From Phytoseiulus persimilis (lineage: Eukaryota > Arthropoda > Arachnida > Mesostigmata > Phytoseiidae), in the NCBI GenBank assembly GCA_037576195.1, contig CM075102.1, forward strand, positions 806,001-870,000: a DNA stretch of 64,000 nt, written 5' to 3'. This document shows, in pieces, positions 1 through 11,089 of this stretch. Made by a program: the position numbers and the translations under genes. Each line of letters begins with the position of its first letter. Position 1 is the stretch's first letter. The notes under the pieces are model-generated. The model did no database searches and had not been told where the DNA came from. It worked only from the letters and a program-made list of their open reading frames with translations.

Positions 1-2100
1 AAAACAGGCGGTGAAGCGTTGATCGGTTGGCTTTGGATCTCCCTGGAGTCTCTCTGGGAATATGTGGATAAACGGTAACAAAGGCATCATTTTGGTGAGA
101 ACCAGCCCGTGAGCTGGCTGAACTTCCGGTGCAACATTGAATCCAGGAGGACGGTTACCTTCCTGATGTCCTCTGCTAGGGAATTGGAACGGGAGAGGAA
201 AGGCCGTTTCGAGATCGTGACAGCTTACCGACCATATCTCGGACGAGTTCTTCGCTTCGGTATTCGATGCTGGTTCGAGAAAATAGCTAAAGGGTTTTCT
301 TTTCAAGCACTTGAAAGCAGTGGCGTAGCCGGGATTTCCCTTCGGAGGGACTGGATTTTTTTTCCTGTCCGCCTGCCTTCCACGCGTTGTATAAACCTCG
401 AAGAAACCTTTCATTTATTTTCTGCCGAACCAGTGACAGAGAATCCATGACATCGGTCCATCTATGGAGTCCTATGAGGACGGTAGTATCGCATTGTCAA
501 CAACAACAGGAGAACTTACGTTCGACTTGGAAGCTCAGGAGCGAGACGTTGAGGTTTTCGTTCCTCATGACATTCAAGACCGATGGTCTTCATTGATAGC
601 CTCTACTATACTACTCGATCCAGCCGACATCCGGACCGCGGTCGGACTCCGGTTCCTGACATAGAGCCACTTTTCTCCCTCTACATTGGGTTGGCATCAT
701 TTTTGAAACCATCTTCTGCTTATTTGTACATGTTGTCAATTTTCTGTGTAGCAGTTAGCAATATACTAATCAGGGATTTAGACTGAAATCGAGGAATATA
801 GTCGCAGATTGCGGAATGTCTTCGGCTGTCTCTGGAGTTTCTCTCGTTAGCGCTGCTCTATCTACATGGACATGACATTGAAGCGCTTTATCGTGCTTGT
901 GAGGCGCTCGTCTTGTCTTCGCCCTTCAGCTCCTCGAAATCGACGTTGAATCCTTCCGTCGGATGTTTTTGAAGGCGTTCTCCTGGATTTCGTCTCGGCT
1001 CCTCGAATTTGACTCTGAACTGCTCCATTCCTCGCAGACGGTCGCCCACGTTTTTGTAGACACTCGAAAACGCTCTTGTGGATTCTCGAAGACGGTCTCG
1101 TTAACACTCGTATGCGTCAAATCACCTCCTTGGACCCAGAGAAATATGGTCAGATAAACCCTATAATCACATCTATGGATTCCAAAAAGTATGGTCAGAT
1201 CGATGCCGGAATCACCTCCTCGGACACAGAAAAGTATCGACGGATCGACGCCGGACAAACTGACAGACAAAGTGGATCATATATAGAAGGGTTCGATGCA
1301 GCTCGGTTTCGAAAGGCGAGAGATCCAATATTCGTTTCGGAAGCTCGACCAAGATGGTATGAGCTCAGAAGCTCGAGGGGGCTAAAGCCTGCTCGTCTCC
1401 CCGCGAATTTCGTGGTGAGCCTGAACCCTCAACGGAATAATGACGTCAGGGGCGTACTGTCAACAAGTCGTCAGTTGGAGACCGTGCATTCAAAACGAGC
1501 TCGCCTTGTTGGCACTGTCGGTGTGTCGGATGAAAGTTTTCGGTTCGAGTGTTTCGTTTCAGCCGTGCAGAATTCGCACGAGATCGGTGGATCTCGGAGC
1601 CGTCCTAGACTAAGTTTATTCCATCTTATCTCTTATCGCACCAGCTACGCATTCCAGAAATCGCGTAACGAGCAGAGAGGAAACGAGGTATCGAAGCCCT
1701 GGTTGCGACAAGAGCTCCTTGTGGCAGCCTTCCGAGTTGACAAACCCTTCCGGAGCCTTCCCAAGATAACAGGGAATCCCATTCAGGAGGAGTCGAATCG
1801 CGCAAGCGCAAACTCCGAGAAGGGACTGAGGAGGTATGGGAACATCGGCCGAGTCCGTCTTTCGCTTGCTCCACGGATTGGAACTTATCCGATTTTATCG
1901 TTCGGCTCCCTGCCTCCAGTTCTGAGTGCTACAGATTTCAATTTCCAAATAGAATCAATCGGCTTGAGATCGCCTCCCGCCAAGAAGATTCACAAGAGAC
2001 CTAACAGAACTGTCGGCCGAGCGAGATCCGGAGCGGCAGAAGGACGTCTGAGAATCCTACATGGGCATTTTCGCTAGGACCGCTCACGCACAGCTACACG
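1..2100. other. Repeat-rich stretch without a supported gene
   Basis: I see no convincing exon or conserved domain here. A long open frame at 1076-2077 (+) overlaps a 45-bp periodic repeat at about 1105-1265 and a dispersed repeat at about 1606-1728 that is also present near 9345-9481. The open frame is therefore best explained as transposon-derived sequence. Most short frames in this stretch lack an ATG in good context and resemble nothing I know. Confidence 0.5.
1105..1265 (+). repeat. Diverged 45-bp tandem array
   Basis: Units of 45 bp begin with TATGGTCAGAT at 1145 and at 1190, with partial units on either side. Each unit carries the GGTCAGAT...GGAATCACC core seen in the foldback element at 9912-10536. 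The copies here are diverged from that element, so this is probably an older relative. A 45-bp unit is 15 codons, which keeps reading frames open and gives a spurious repetitive peptide. Confidence 0.6.
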
Positions 2101-2103
2101 ATC

Positions 2104-2577
2104 CAACCCTTGTTGAACATGAGCGGGTGTTTGGCTGGTAAGTTGTACAAAAATCTGCAAGAGGTCAACGACGAGCTCGGCCCGCGCGTGGCTCCTACCT
2201 CACTGGGGTTCCCAAAACTGTACATCACTTGTTCGAGATCCGGAATGTCAGCAAAGCATTTGGTGGAACAGTGGAGTTCTAACGTTTTTCGTGAGGTCGT
2301 TTGTCGGCTGCAAGACGGCAAATGCGAACTCCATGTAGACTCCTGGGACGAACACAAGGATGAGGAGTGGTATCAGATCGAAGACGGCAGATGTGGAGAT
2401 ATTCCTCAAAGGCTCCACTCGCCTCGTGCACCCGTTGGATCTTTTCTGTTCCCGACAATGGAAGGATTCCGCGAAACGGCTCACAGAGCACTGTCTGCTC
2501 CTGAACATTCGCGTCGGCCAGAGGAGAGACGTGCTCCGCATGCGAAGTTTAGCTCCCAACACTCGATGAAATCTCGT
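2104..2577 (+). pseudogene. DDE transposase remnant
   Basis: The frame at 2110-2580 encodes a DDE-type transposase catalytic fragment of a kind common in arthropod genomes. It reads GPRVAPTSLGFP, then VDSWDEHKD, where the aspartate in VDSW is typical of the second catalytic strand. The frame then shifts near 2395, and a second frame continues with the hallmark STRLVHPLDLFCSRQWK (prolines and aspartate after the catalytic core). The N-terminal DNA-binding part is missing and the frame is broken, so the copy should not encode an active enzyme. An AATAAA at 2773-2778 lies downstream. The family placement (pogo/Tc relatives) is from motif memory only. Confidence 0.7.
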
Positions 2578-2861
2578 TGAAGTTCGAAGCAGCTTGCTCA
2601 CCACCAAATTGCAACCTGCTACCTTTTATACTGTGCCTCCATATCACCAAAGTCTCCCATGTGTTTCACACATACGACTTTCTATCTTGTCCATCTGTCT
2701 GTTTCCGTAGGAGCAACGATATTTTCCCACGTAGAATATAATTTCTGTAACTTCTGATAAATGAATCTTGTTAATAAACCGCATCCTTATTCCCTAGACC
2801 CCGTGCACACGCTCGCTGCAATTCATTTCGCTTTGTTCTCATGGTAATCATGTGTGACGGC

Positions 2862-3029
2862 GTGGCGCTCCTGCCCATGTTAAGGGCCTGTCCAAGCCCC
2901 ATACGTGAGCGCAGGCGGAACAAACCGAGGCAGGCCCAACTGCCGAAAACTCATGCGTTTTGTTCCATGCTCCGGGACCCTCTATCGATGCCACACAGAG
3001 TTTTCCGAATCCCCGTCGGACAGTTCTGG
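2862..3029 (+). repeat. Dispersed repeat B, copy 1
   Basis: This 168-bp stretch starting GTGGCGCTCCTGCCCATGTT aligns along its length with 39234-39403 in the same orientation. The most similar parts are the opening CGCTCCTGCCCATGTT and the end around CGGACAG-TCTGG. Short frames over it are not credible genes. Confidence 0.7.
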
Positions 3030-3429
3030 TCAGTAAAAGATCGAGTGTTGTCAGAAATCACTGGGTGACTGATTTCGAGAATTGAATAGTACGTATTGAA
3101 AATTTAGTTTTTCAAGAGTTTATGAGAATTGAATTTCATAGATCAAATATTATAGGAAAATGAGCCACATACTCTTCCATTCTGTAACGGCGGGGCTATC
3201 GAATGGTCGATGGCGTAAACAACGAGAGCGATCGATGCGTTTGTTGATTCCCATGTTCTGGAGTCCGTTGCTTCTGAATGCGGGTGGGGTGCTCTGATGT
3301 TCTCTGTGAGTAGATCGATGTACCGGTTGAGAAACGATTTCGAATTCATGAACTTCATTTCACCACCGCTGTCGATTTCCGACCCCAACAATGCGGTGGG
3401 TCAATCGTGCAATCGAGCCGCGCTCCCCA

Positions 3430-4012
3430 TTCTTCAGCATGCCCAAAAGTCGAATCCCTCTAGAAGCTCCGAACAAAACCCGAGCTTATCTTTCAGATGC
3501 AATGAATCGCTTTCACGAAAAACGCTGATTGTAGTGGACTTCCGAGCGATTGAAGCGGAGTGGTGGCTTCGGATAACCCCACCCCAGAGTATCCGACGAG
3601 TTGATTGCCCTCAGCAGCAGCATGTTTCCTAGCTCGAAATCAGGATTAAACCAGCTCACGAAGATTGTGTGCGCGAACACTCTGAGTCTGTCACCGCGCG
3701 TAGACTTCGCTTGGTAAGGCCGTCCGTGGAACGAGAATGAAGCTGTAAGCTCCGCGCTGGGAGAATTTCAGATCTATTGACACCACTCACCTCTGAATCA
3801 GGGTCGCATGAAATTGAACGGTACACACTGAATGAATATCGATGGTCACCATTGACAATCGAGCAGAGGTTCCAATGGTATCGATCTTGGATCAGAGCTC
3901 AACTCGTATCCGAGTCTCGCCACTGAATTCATGGCCATTTCGAAGTCAAATCCAGATGGGCTGATCTCACGGGCTCGGTCATGAACTGGAAATCATCTGC
4001 ACAAATTGCTTA
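3430..4012 (+). repeat. Dispersed repeat A, copy 1 (carries the empty site)
   Basis: This sequence aligns, with moderate divergence, to 9598-9911 joined to 10537-10727. Shared blocks include CAGCATGCCCAAAAG, ACGCTGATTGTAGT, the stretch around TGTGTGCGCGAACACTCTG and the later GCTGATCTCA block. At 3803-3810 it has GTCGCATG, where copy 2 carries GTCGTATG duplicated on both sides of a 625-bp insertion. Copy 1 therefore preserves the pre-insertion state. Confidence 0.65.
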
Positions 4013-4432
4013 AGATGCTCCCCATCTTCCAGGCAGTTCCGTTTTGCTTATTCATACGAACGCTGAGGCCTCCTCAATCGGAAATCAGAGGTATCAAATA
4101 GTACCTCGGCCACTCTCTTAAGTGAGAAAGTAGTTTCGACGGTCTCATCCCCAGAGTCAACCTCGGGGGAGCTTCCGCCAACTCGAGATCGATGGGGCTT
4201 CCGGGGTTCCAAATACGGCGCCTCACGAACCTTGAAGCGGGGGTTGGCTGCCGCTGCGACCACCAACCGTGTCTGGTTCCTCGAGAGGGCGCTCACGGTC
4301 CGAGCTGAGGGAGCCCGAATACGGAGAGGGTTATCGAGATAAAACCACCGGCTCAAGCGGCATAGATCACATTAGTGCGTAGTGTGCTTGCTCGTGCATC
4401 GTTCGCGGCTCCGTAGTTACGCTTCTATTGCA

Positions 4433-6217
4433 ATGGCGTCCAGGTCGTTCACGCAGCTGATGGATCTCCCCAATGAGATGCTGGATCATCTCTCGAAGTT
4501 CCTCGGACAAGGGTCGTTGTGTTCATTCGCCGCCGCCCATCCCCGCCTCCAGGCGGTCTGCCAGAGCTTGTCCTCCTTGGAGCGCATAAGGAGTAACAAC
4601 ATCACCGGATCGTTGTTGCAATTCGTTTCCCCCAGAGCATCGGAAGTGCGTTCTCTGGATCTCTCCGACTGCTGGTCCGGGTCGGAGAGCATGAAAACGC
4701 TCATCGGAAACTGCCGCAACGTCTCTGAGTTGAATGTTGTGAACTCCTCGCTGACGCTGCAGGATCTACTTGAAGTTGTCCCGGAGCTGAAGGAGTTGAA
4801 GGATCTGAGTGTTACCATCAGTGAAAATTCCGGAAACAACTATCTCGGACTCTATCCCAGCATCCGGAAACTCTACGTTGAGTTCGCCCCCAGTGATGAT
4901 GTCATGGACAGCGTGGTGGGACTCTTGGAAGCTTGCCCCGGGGTCACCTATCTCCACCTCAATCCCATCGGGTACAGTCGAGAGCCGGCGTCGACTGAGA
5001 GTGTGAGCCTGAGCGCTGAACGATTGAGCGGGTACAGGACTCTGATCTTATCGACAGACCTGCTGAGTCGCTCACAGCAGCTACGCTCCAGAGTCTTCTC
5101 CCGGATTCTCAAGAACGACACTTTCCTCAATCACTTCCTCCAGTTCAACGTGGCCGTGAACCATTGCTGTTGGTTCGAGCGGGAGAACTTCGACGAAGAG
5201 GGCGTGGAGCTGGGAACCATGCCGGGAACGCTCAGCCACTCGTACCCGGTGCACTACATTTACGGTGACGAGTTCGAGTTCCCGGATTCGTTCTCCGAGG
5301 GTCAGATCGGGCTACGCGTCTATTCCCATCGGAGAGGGCTCAGGATGCCGAGCTTGAAGACGCTTTCAGCTTTGACGGAGCTCGATTTCTCGAAACCTCA
5401 TTTCGAGTTCTCGCCAGAATCATGGCAATCGCTCGTGGAGACATCCCCGGCTGTCTGCGCCTTGGCCCTACCCAACTGCTCCCTCTTCGCGACCACAGAA
5501 GGCAATCCGGTCGTGAGCGAAGGCATCCTCGAGGCACTCAGCAAGCTCGAGCTGAAGACGCTCTGCATCGAAGCGAGAGACCCGGAATGCGATGACTGCC
5601 TTGACAGGAAGCTCTCGGGTCTTTTCGTGAAGTTTCTCAGCTCCTTCAAAAGCCTCGAGGAGCTTACTCTAAACGGGGTCGAGGTGGAGGAGGACTTGTT
5701 CGAACTTGTCGGAGAACCTTGCTCCCTGAGGTCGGTCAAGCTCAGTTTGTACAACGAACCGAGCTTGAGGCGACTTGGAGATTTCCTCTCTTTGTGCAAG
5801 GATCTGAAAAAGTTCAAACTGGAATCGTTCGATCTTTCCGTCGATTCTCCTTCACTTTGGGATGCATTGAGCGCGGTTGAGCTGAAGCAGCTCTGCCTCT
5901 CCTCTAACGGAGCCAGGCCGATCGATATCGACATGCTCGGGGCAAACCTCCCTAAACTTTTCAGCAGTCTCGACGTTTTCCACCTCCACGCGATACGCAT
6001 CCCAAACGCCGAGGAGGTTCGTTGTGCGCTGGAACATGGAGCCCGAGAAGCGAATCTTCATCGAGGGATCCATCCCGTTAGATTCGTAGGACCGGAAGAG
6101 CCATCGGTCAGCAACATCAAAGGACTGTCCATGGCTCGGTTCCCGGGACGGAGTTTCTGCAGTCTGAGAAACTTTGCCGGTAGAGTGAAGCCGATCAGCT
6201 GGGTAACGACCGACTAA
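4433..6217 (+). CDS. F-box / leucine-rich-repeat protein
   Basis: This is an intact single-exon gene of 594 residues. I chose the ATG at 4433 (context CAATGG) because the frame upstream of it has no other ATG. Residues about 8-45 form an F-box, opening LMDLPNEMLDHLSKFLGQG with the usual LP..ML and hydrophobic spacing. From about residue 80 to 520 there are repeated leucine-rich segments such as VRSLDLSDCW, LKTLCIEARD and LEELTLNGVE. By family knowledge such proteins bind SKP1 through the F-box and recruit substrates to an SCF ubiquitin ligase through the repeats; the substrate cannot be guessed. An AATAAA at 6284-6289 lies 66 bases after the stop and is the likely poly(A) signal. Arthropods often carry lineage-specific families of these genes, and I cannot name an orthologue. 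Confidence 0.85.
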   Translation: MASRSFTQLMDLPNEMLDHLSKFLGQGSLCSFAAAHPRLQAVCQSLSSLERIRSNNITGSLLQFVSPRASEVRSLDLSDCWSGSESMKTLIGNCRNVSELNVVNSSLTLQDLLEVVPELKELKDLSVTISENSGNNYLGLYPSIRKLYVEFAPSDDVMDSVVGLLEACPGVTYLHLNPIGYSREPASTESVSLSAERLSGYRTLILSTDLLSRSQQLRSRVFSRILKNDTFLNHFLQFNVAVNHCCWFERENFDEEGVELGTMPGTLSHSYPVHYIYGDEFEFPDSFSEGQIGLRVYSHRRGLRMPSLKTLSALTELDFSKPHFEFSPESWQSLVETSPAVCALALPNCSLFATTEGNPVVSEGILEALSKLELKTLCIEARDPECDDCLDRKLSGLFVKFLSSFKSLEELTLNGVEVEEDLFELVGEPCSLRSVKLSLYNEPSLRRLGDFLSLCKDLKKFKLESFDLSVDSPSLWDALSAVELKQLCLSSNGARPIDIDMLGANLPKLFSSLDVFHLHAIRIPNAEEVRCALEHGAREANLHRGIHPVRFVGPEEPSVSNIKGLSMARFPGRSFCSLRNFAGRVKPISWVTTD

Positions 6218-6283
6218 CTCAGCCGGTGGAAGGAGCATTCGTCCCCTTGATCAAACAATGCTGTAAAGATCTATTTCTGTTGG

Positions 6284-6289
6284 AATAAA
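6284..6289 (+). promoter_or_regulatory. Poly(A) signal of the F-box gene
   Basis: Canonical AATAAA 66 bases after the F-box stop codon on the same strand. Confidence 0.6.
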
Positions 6290-6299
6290 CTCTTCCGGA

Positions 6300-7366
6300 G
6301 TCAGATATCCATGTCCCATCCTTTCTCCAGTTCGCGTCGAAGTATGGACGTCGGAATGTTTTGATAAGATTTAGATTTTGATACAACCGGGGCTGTCGGA
6401 AAAGATTCTTTCGAATAGGTAAGGTAGCTGTTCAGGATATTTGAAGATGATTTTGTCTCGTTAACAGAAGTCGAGATCAATAAACTCATACCCATACAAG
6501 CCCATACAATGATTTTGGAAGGGCTTCTAGGGAGAGTCTCAGATGACTGGGAGAAATTTTCGTCAGTGTAACGGCAGGTCGAGATTGATTGAACAAGATC
6601 GCAAAGAAGCCTCCAAATGTTTTAACAAGCTATTCCGCGATCTCGATAGTTTCTTGAATGAGACCTCGCAATGAGTGCCGTTCCGTACATTCGTGGTGGA
6701 GCCGGCTTGAACTATTCTCAAGATCATCTCAAAGCATCAGCTGCCTCCTTCGAAGAGGGCGACATTCAACGTGCTGGATATCATCGAGGTTGGGCTCCAG
6801 GCTGCTATGTAGTCTGCGATTGATCTGATCTAAAGTTGATGTAGTAGAGAATGATATCATCGGAAATCTATGCATTGGACGTTGATATAATATCGAGAAC
6901 CCACGCAGCCACTTCGGTTCCCGATGTGCCGAAACCGATTGCAACGAAAATCCGAGGGGTCGAAGGAAAGTCCCGTAGGGCCAACCGTATTTGCTCCAAT
7001 AACCGGGCATGCTCTCAGGAGCGGGCACCGCTGATGCGACAGTCCAAGCGGAAACCTAGCACGTTCCTGTTGCACAACTACGCAGCACGTTGTGTTGACG
7101 GCCGCCGGTCGATTCGGATTGAGCGTTGTGTGAATTCCGTAACTGCTGAGAATTTGAGCGCGGGCGTAACAGCTGGGACATCCACTTGGCGATTTCTTCC
7201 CATGTTGTGGTGCAGATAATGCCAGCTTCGAGAAATCTCCGCGAATGTATGTTGAATCTCTTCGAAACGATTTAAAGGACATCCGATAGCCAACCAGATC
7301 CAATATTTTTCTCCTTAATCATTCATCCTCATTCCTCACAGTGGTCGTTTTGTTTGTGAGTGCATT
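6300..7366. other. Intergenic stretch, no supported gene
   Basis: Only short overlapping frames on both strands, without domains or splice-site pairs I trust. The right part probably belongs to the 5' end of the pogo-like element that follows. Confidence 0.4.
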
Positions 7367-8620
7367 ATGGAGATGAAGTCGGATCACTACAGTCAGCCGC
7401 GGAGACTGAAGTCGTACTCATCGAAGTTCAAGCTTGAAGTGCTGGCCTACGCCGAAGAGACTCCAAAGAAGAAGGCTTCAGAGAGATTCGGCGTGACGAG
7501 GAGTCGACTTCAAGACTGGAGCAAGCAGAGAGCAGACCTTCTCCGGGCGGAGGCTAGCAAGGAGTAATTCACAGGCGCTGGTCACCCTGTCAAGGACTTA
7601 AACCTCGAGCTCAAAGTAGCAGAGTTCGTTCGTGAGCAGCGCTCGGGAGAAGTCAAGATAACTTGAAGCATTCTCCGAAGGTTCGCTGCGAGCATTGAGT
7701 CCAAAGACTTCAAGACCAGCAGGGGATGGCTGGAGAAGTTTATGAATCTCCACAACTTTGTCAGCAGGCTAGCGACTACAGTTTGTCAGAAGGCACCTTG
7801 AGAATATGAGATCCCTGTGATAAAGTTTGTGAAGCACTTCGCGAGACTGCGCGAAGCCTATGAATACCACCAAGTTTATGCATCTGACGAAACGGCAGTT
7901 TTCCTCGATTCATCCAAAAGGCTCACGATAGCCCACAAGGGATCGAAAGATGTTCTTGTGTTAACCACCGGACACGATAAACTGCGAATCACAGCTATGC
8001 TGACGGCCAGGGCGGGTGGATTCAATTGCAAACCTTTCGTGCTCCTGAATCGAAAGAGACCGAAATCGAGAATAGCCGAGACTTTCGGGAGAAAATTGGA
8101 GCTCTGTATGGTATGGAACGTTTTGGATGAGCAACGAAGCAACCAAGCTGTGTATAGAGAAAGTAATCGGCTGCTCTCTGTTTTCTCGGAGACTGCTCGC
8201 ATGGGATAGTTTTAGGAGTCACATCAGCGAGGATATGAAGAAGGTGCTGAAAGACTTTCGAATCGACTCGGCGGTTGTCCCGGGGGGGCTGCGCCAAGTG
8301 TGTGCAACCAGCTGACGTCTGCTGGAACTCGCCCTTCAAATCCAAGATACGGGAACAGTACGAAGCGTGGATCCAGCTGCGCCATCGACGGAAGTGTACT
8401 TGGAGTGGTTCGTTCGCGGATGGGAGGCGCTGCCGGAGGACTCGATCCTGAAATCTTTCTTGACTTGCGGTATCTCAAACGCGTTGAATGGGTCTGAAGT
8501 TTCCAAAATCCATTGTTTGAAACCCGAAGGGCCCATCCCGACCGGGCTGTCTCGACTCAGGGGCGCTCGCCAGAACGGCGCGCCAGAGCCTTCGTCTTCG
8601 ATCGACTAAACGCTGAACAT
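7367..8620 (+). pseudogene. pogo/Tigger-like transposase pseudogene
   Basis: The first frame (7367-7567) encodes a helix-turn-helix of the CENP-B/pogo type, including SYSSKFKLEVLAYAEETPKK and a GVTRSRLQDW recognition helix, and then stops. A second piece (about 7600-7770) resembles the second CENP-B HTH. The DDE core follows at 7817-8209 with YASDETAVFLDSSK (first aspartate), and at 8200-8310 with WDSFRSHISEDMKK and VVPGGL, the motif preceding the third acidic residue. Stops and frameshifts separate the blocks, so the copy is dead. Domain order and strand are consistent with one decayed element. I did not find its terminal repeats. Confidence 0.8.
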
Positions 8621-9597
8621 GGAACGTTTGATCTCTGCGGAGAAGACGAAACAGAAATCCATCTGGCAGAACAGGTGTGAGGAGTGGGCAGAGGCTTCTT
8701 GTCCATGTTCAATCCTTGTTACGATCTGTGAATCCCCTTGTTTACAGTAGCGCTGCCAGTAGGAAAGACTCGTGTAGAGTCGTTCCGTGTTCGAGCCAGG
8801 AAATCCTCGAATGATGTAGAATCACTGTGCCCACTCTTTATTGTTTTCAACACAGGGAGCCCTCGGAAATCTTCTCGGCACTTCTCCTCGAGCACAGCTT
8901 GATAAATGACATCCGCTCACCCATGTGATCGATCTTTGAGCGCCGTCATTCGTTTAATCCTAGTCAAGTGTTGAACCAAATGAACGTTACACAAGTCTCG
9001 TATCTCGCTACGTAGACTTTTCCTCCTCTCACCTCGGCGGACCTTATTAATGAGCTTAGCTCGGAGTTTCTATCGCTCGCAGGCAGTTTATTGGCTCGTA
9101 GCATATCTCCTTGAGTCTTCCTCCCGCCCTCCGCTAGCAAAAGTCAAATTATATCATGACAGGATTTCGTCGCTGCCGAGGCGAGTTTGCAGAATACGCG
9201 AGCACGCTCCGTTGGCTGGGCATGCTCTCATGAGCGGGCATCCAGCGCGGGTTCGAAAAATTGGCGGGCAAGCCCGGTTATTAGAGGGGAGTATCCCGTT
9301 CTAGCCAGGTAGAATTCGCGAGGCTGTTGACTTCAAACCCTTCCCAGACTCAGTTTATTTTGCCGTCTCCCTCCTCGCGCCATAAACGCACCAGGTACAT
9401 ATTGCAGAAATCGCGCACCGTGCAACCAGGAAACCGTGCAACAAGGTACCGGGGTTCTGGTTGCGACAAGAGCTGCGTATTGGAGCTCTTCATCGGAATC
9501 AACTTCGAAGCCCTCTCAGGATCTCGGAGAATCTTTCTGGAAAAAAACGCCCATCGTGGGCGCACACCGCTCTAAACGCGCGGCTCGGACCTCTCCA
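8620..9597. repeat. Repeat-derived intergenic sequence
   Basis: No gene seen. The part around 9345-9481 aligns to 1606-1728, sharing CGCACCAG and CAGAAATCGCG, and a GGTTGCGACAAGAGCT block that lies just before 9481 in this copy. The two share an interspersed-repeat origin. Confidence 0.45.
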
Positions 9598-9911
9598 CTC
9601 CGACCCTGTTTCCTTTCCTTCAGGATGCCCAGAAGGTACCTTTCTCTCAGAGTTCAGAGAAGAACCCGAGGTCATCTAGTGAATGCGATGAACCACGTTT
9701 ACTGTAACGCTGATTATAGTCCGCATGTTCCCAAGCTCGAAACCAGGATTGAGGTAGCAAACGAGGATTTCGTGCGCACACTCTGTGATTCTGTCACATC
9801 GCGTTGACTTCACTTGATCAGCTCATCGGGGTCATGCATGGTGAGCAGAAAGCTCCGTGTAGCGAGGAGACCATACAGTGAGACCACTTGCTTCTCGATG
9901 AGGGTCGTATG

Positions 9912-10536
9912 TAGGGGTCGCGGACTCGGACTCGCGAGTCCAAGTGAGGGCGTAAAATCTCGGTTACGGGTTCGAATCCCAAACTCTCTGATTCTGAGCT
10001 AATGAGATCGGAATTTTAGGCTGACTTTCGTTTGAGAATCACTGACTGGGGCGGTGATTCCGAGACCAATCTGACCATTACTTTCCAAGTAAGGAGGGGT
10101 GATTCCTGGACCAATCTGACCATACTTTTTCAAGTCTGGAGGGGTGGTTCCGAGACCGAGATTCCAAGAGTGAAGAAGAATGGTCAGATTGGTCTCGGAA
10201 TCACCCCTCCACAGTTGGAAAGTAATGCTCAGATTGGTCTCGGAATCACCCCTCCAGAGTTGGGAAGTAATGCTCAGATTGGTCTCGGAATCAACCCTCC
10301 AGAGTTGGAAAGTAATGCTCAGATTAGTCCTGGAATCACATCTCCGATCGACGCACACCGACTGCCGGCGTCCGCTCGTCTCTGATTGAGGGTCAATGAT
10401 TCTCAAACTAAAGTTAGCCTCCGGCTCCCATCGTTCTAGCCCAGAATCAGAGACTTTGGGATTCGAACCCGTAACCGAGATTTTGCTCCCTTACCTGGAC
10501 TTGTGGACTAGGACCCGTGGATTTTTGCGACCCCTA
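9912..10536. mobile_element. hAT-like non-autonomous foldback element (625 bp)
   Basis: The ends are TAGGGGTCGC and GCGACCCCTA. The terminal inverted repeats continue, imperfectly, for over 100 bp on each side. A perfect 8-bp duplication, GTCGTATG, flanks it at 9904-9911 and 10537-10544. Eight-base duplications and ends of this kind are typical of the hAT superfamily. Each arm contains GGTTACGGGTTCGAATCCC (about 9961-9979 and, on the other strand, about 10460-10478), which includes the internal promoter B-box core of tRNA genes. The interior is an imperfect palindrome: units of a 45-bp repeat lie inverted on the left (about 10052-10158) and direct on the right (10185, 10230, 10275 and a partial at 10320). 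There is no transposase. The open frames here come only from the 45-bp periodicity. Confidence 0.85.
10185..10350 (+). repeat. 45-bp tandem array inside the foldback element
   Basis: Three full 45-bp units start at 10185, 10230 and 10275, with a partial fourth at 10320. Each opens with CAGATTGGTCTCGGAATCA or a close variant. The same unit occurs in reverse complement at about 10052-10158, so the array can fold back on itself. Confidence 0.85.
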
Positions 10537-11089
10537 GTCGTATGGGATTTTTCGGTACAACTTACATGAAGATCGACGAGCACCACTGAGCACCTAGCCC
10601 CGGAAGAAATCACCCTGTATCGGAGTTCAACTCGTCTCGCCCCTTCGTGTATTAGAACCTGATCGAAAAAGACGCCAGATTGAATGAGTTCGGGCTGATC
10701 TCACTATGAGTCGGAAATTCCGCACAATTCACGGTAGTGGTCTCTTAGGCTCCCGCAGCGTCGGGGCGAGCCAAGAGAACCCGCCGGGTCAGAGAGCGAC
10801 TCATATTTCTGATGGGATTTCTGAACAAGCTCCAGCATAGGAGAAACACCTGATGGTTCTGCTCGACAATATTACAGCCCGTCATCGAACCCTATTAAGT
10901 ATCCAAGTCCTTTCACAGGCCATGGTTGACCGACCGAAGTCTATCGAAAATTCGAAGAGCTAGCCAAGGAGTCACCTCTCAGAGTCAGCCTCTGGATGAA
11001 GAATATGAAGAATATAATAACTGATCCGATTGCGCCGTGTTTCGTGAAGAATATTGGAGCCTAACTTCACGGAGTTATACCGGACCCAA

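Larger units (their letters stand above)
9598..10727 (+). repeat. Dispersed repeat A, copy 2, interrupted
   Basis: The two flanks, 9598-9911 and 10537-10727, together align with copy 1 at 3430-4012. The middle (9912-10536) is a later insertion. The flanks end and begin with the same octamer GTCGTATG (9904-9911 and 10537-10544), as expected for a target-site duplication. Confidence 0.65.

Noticed and set aside
1076..2077. 333-codon open frame with repeated KYGQI
   Set aside because: The periodic part is a 45-bp DNA repeat (15 codons) shared with a transposable element, and later parts match a dispersed repeat. No domain is present.
4048..4356. 102-codon minus-strand frame upstream of the F-box gene
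   Set aside because: The start codon is TTG, there is no domain, and it lies in the expected F-box promoter region.
5398..6000. 200-codon minus-strand frame
   Set aside because: It is a shadow of the F-box/LRR gene on the plus strand.
10032..10406. Overlapping repetitive open frames on both strands (NAQIGLGITPP-type)
   Set aside because: They are produced by the 45-bp palindromic array inside the hAT-like foldback element.
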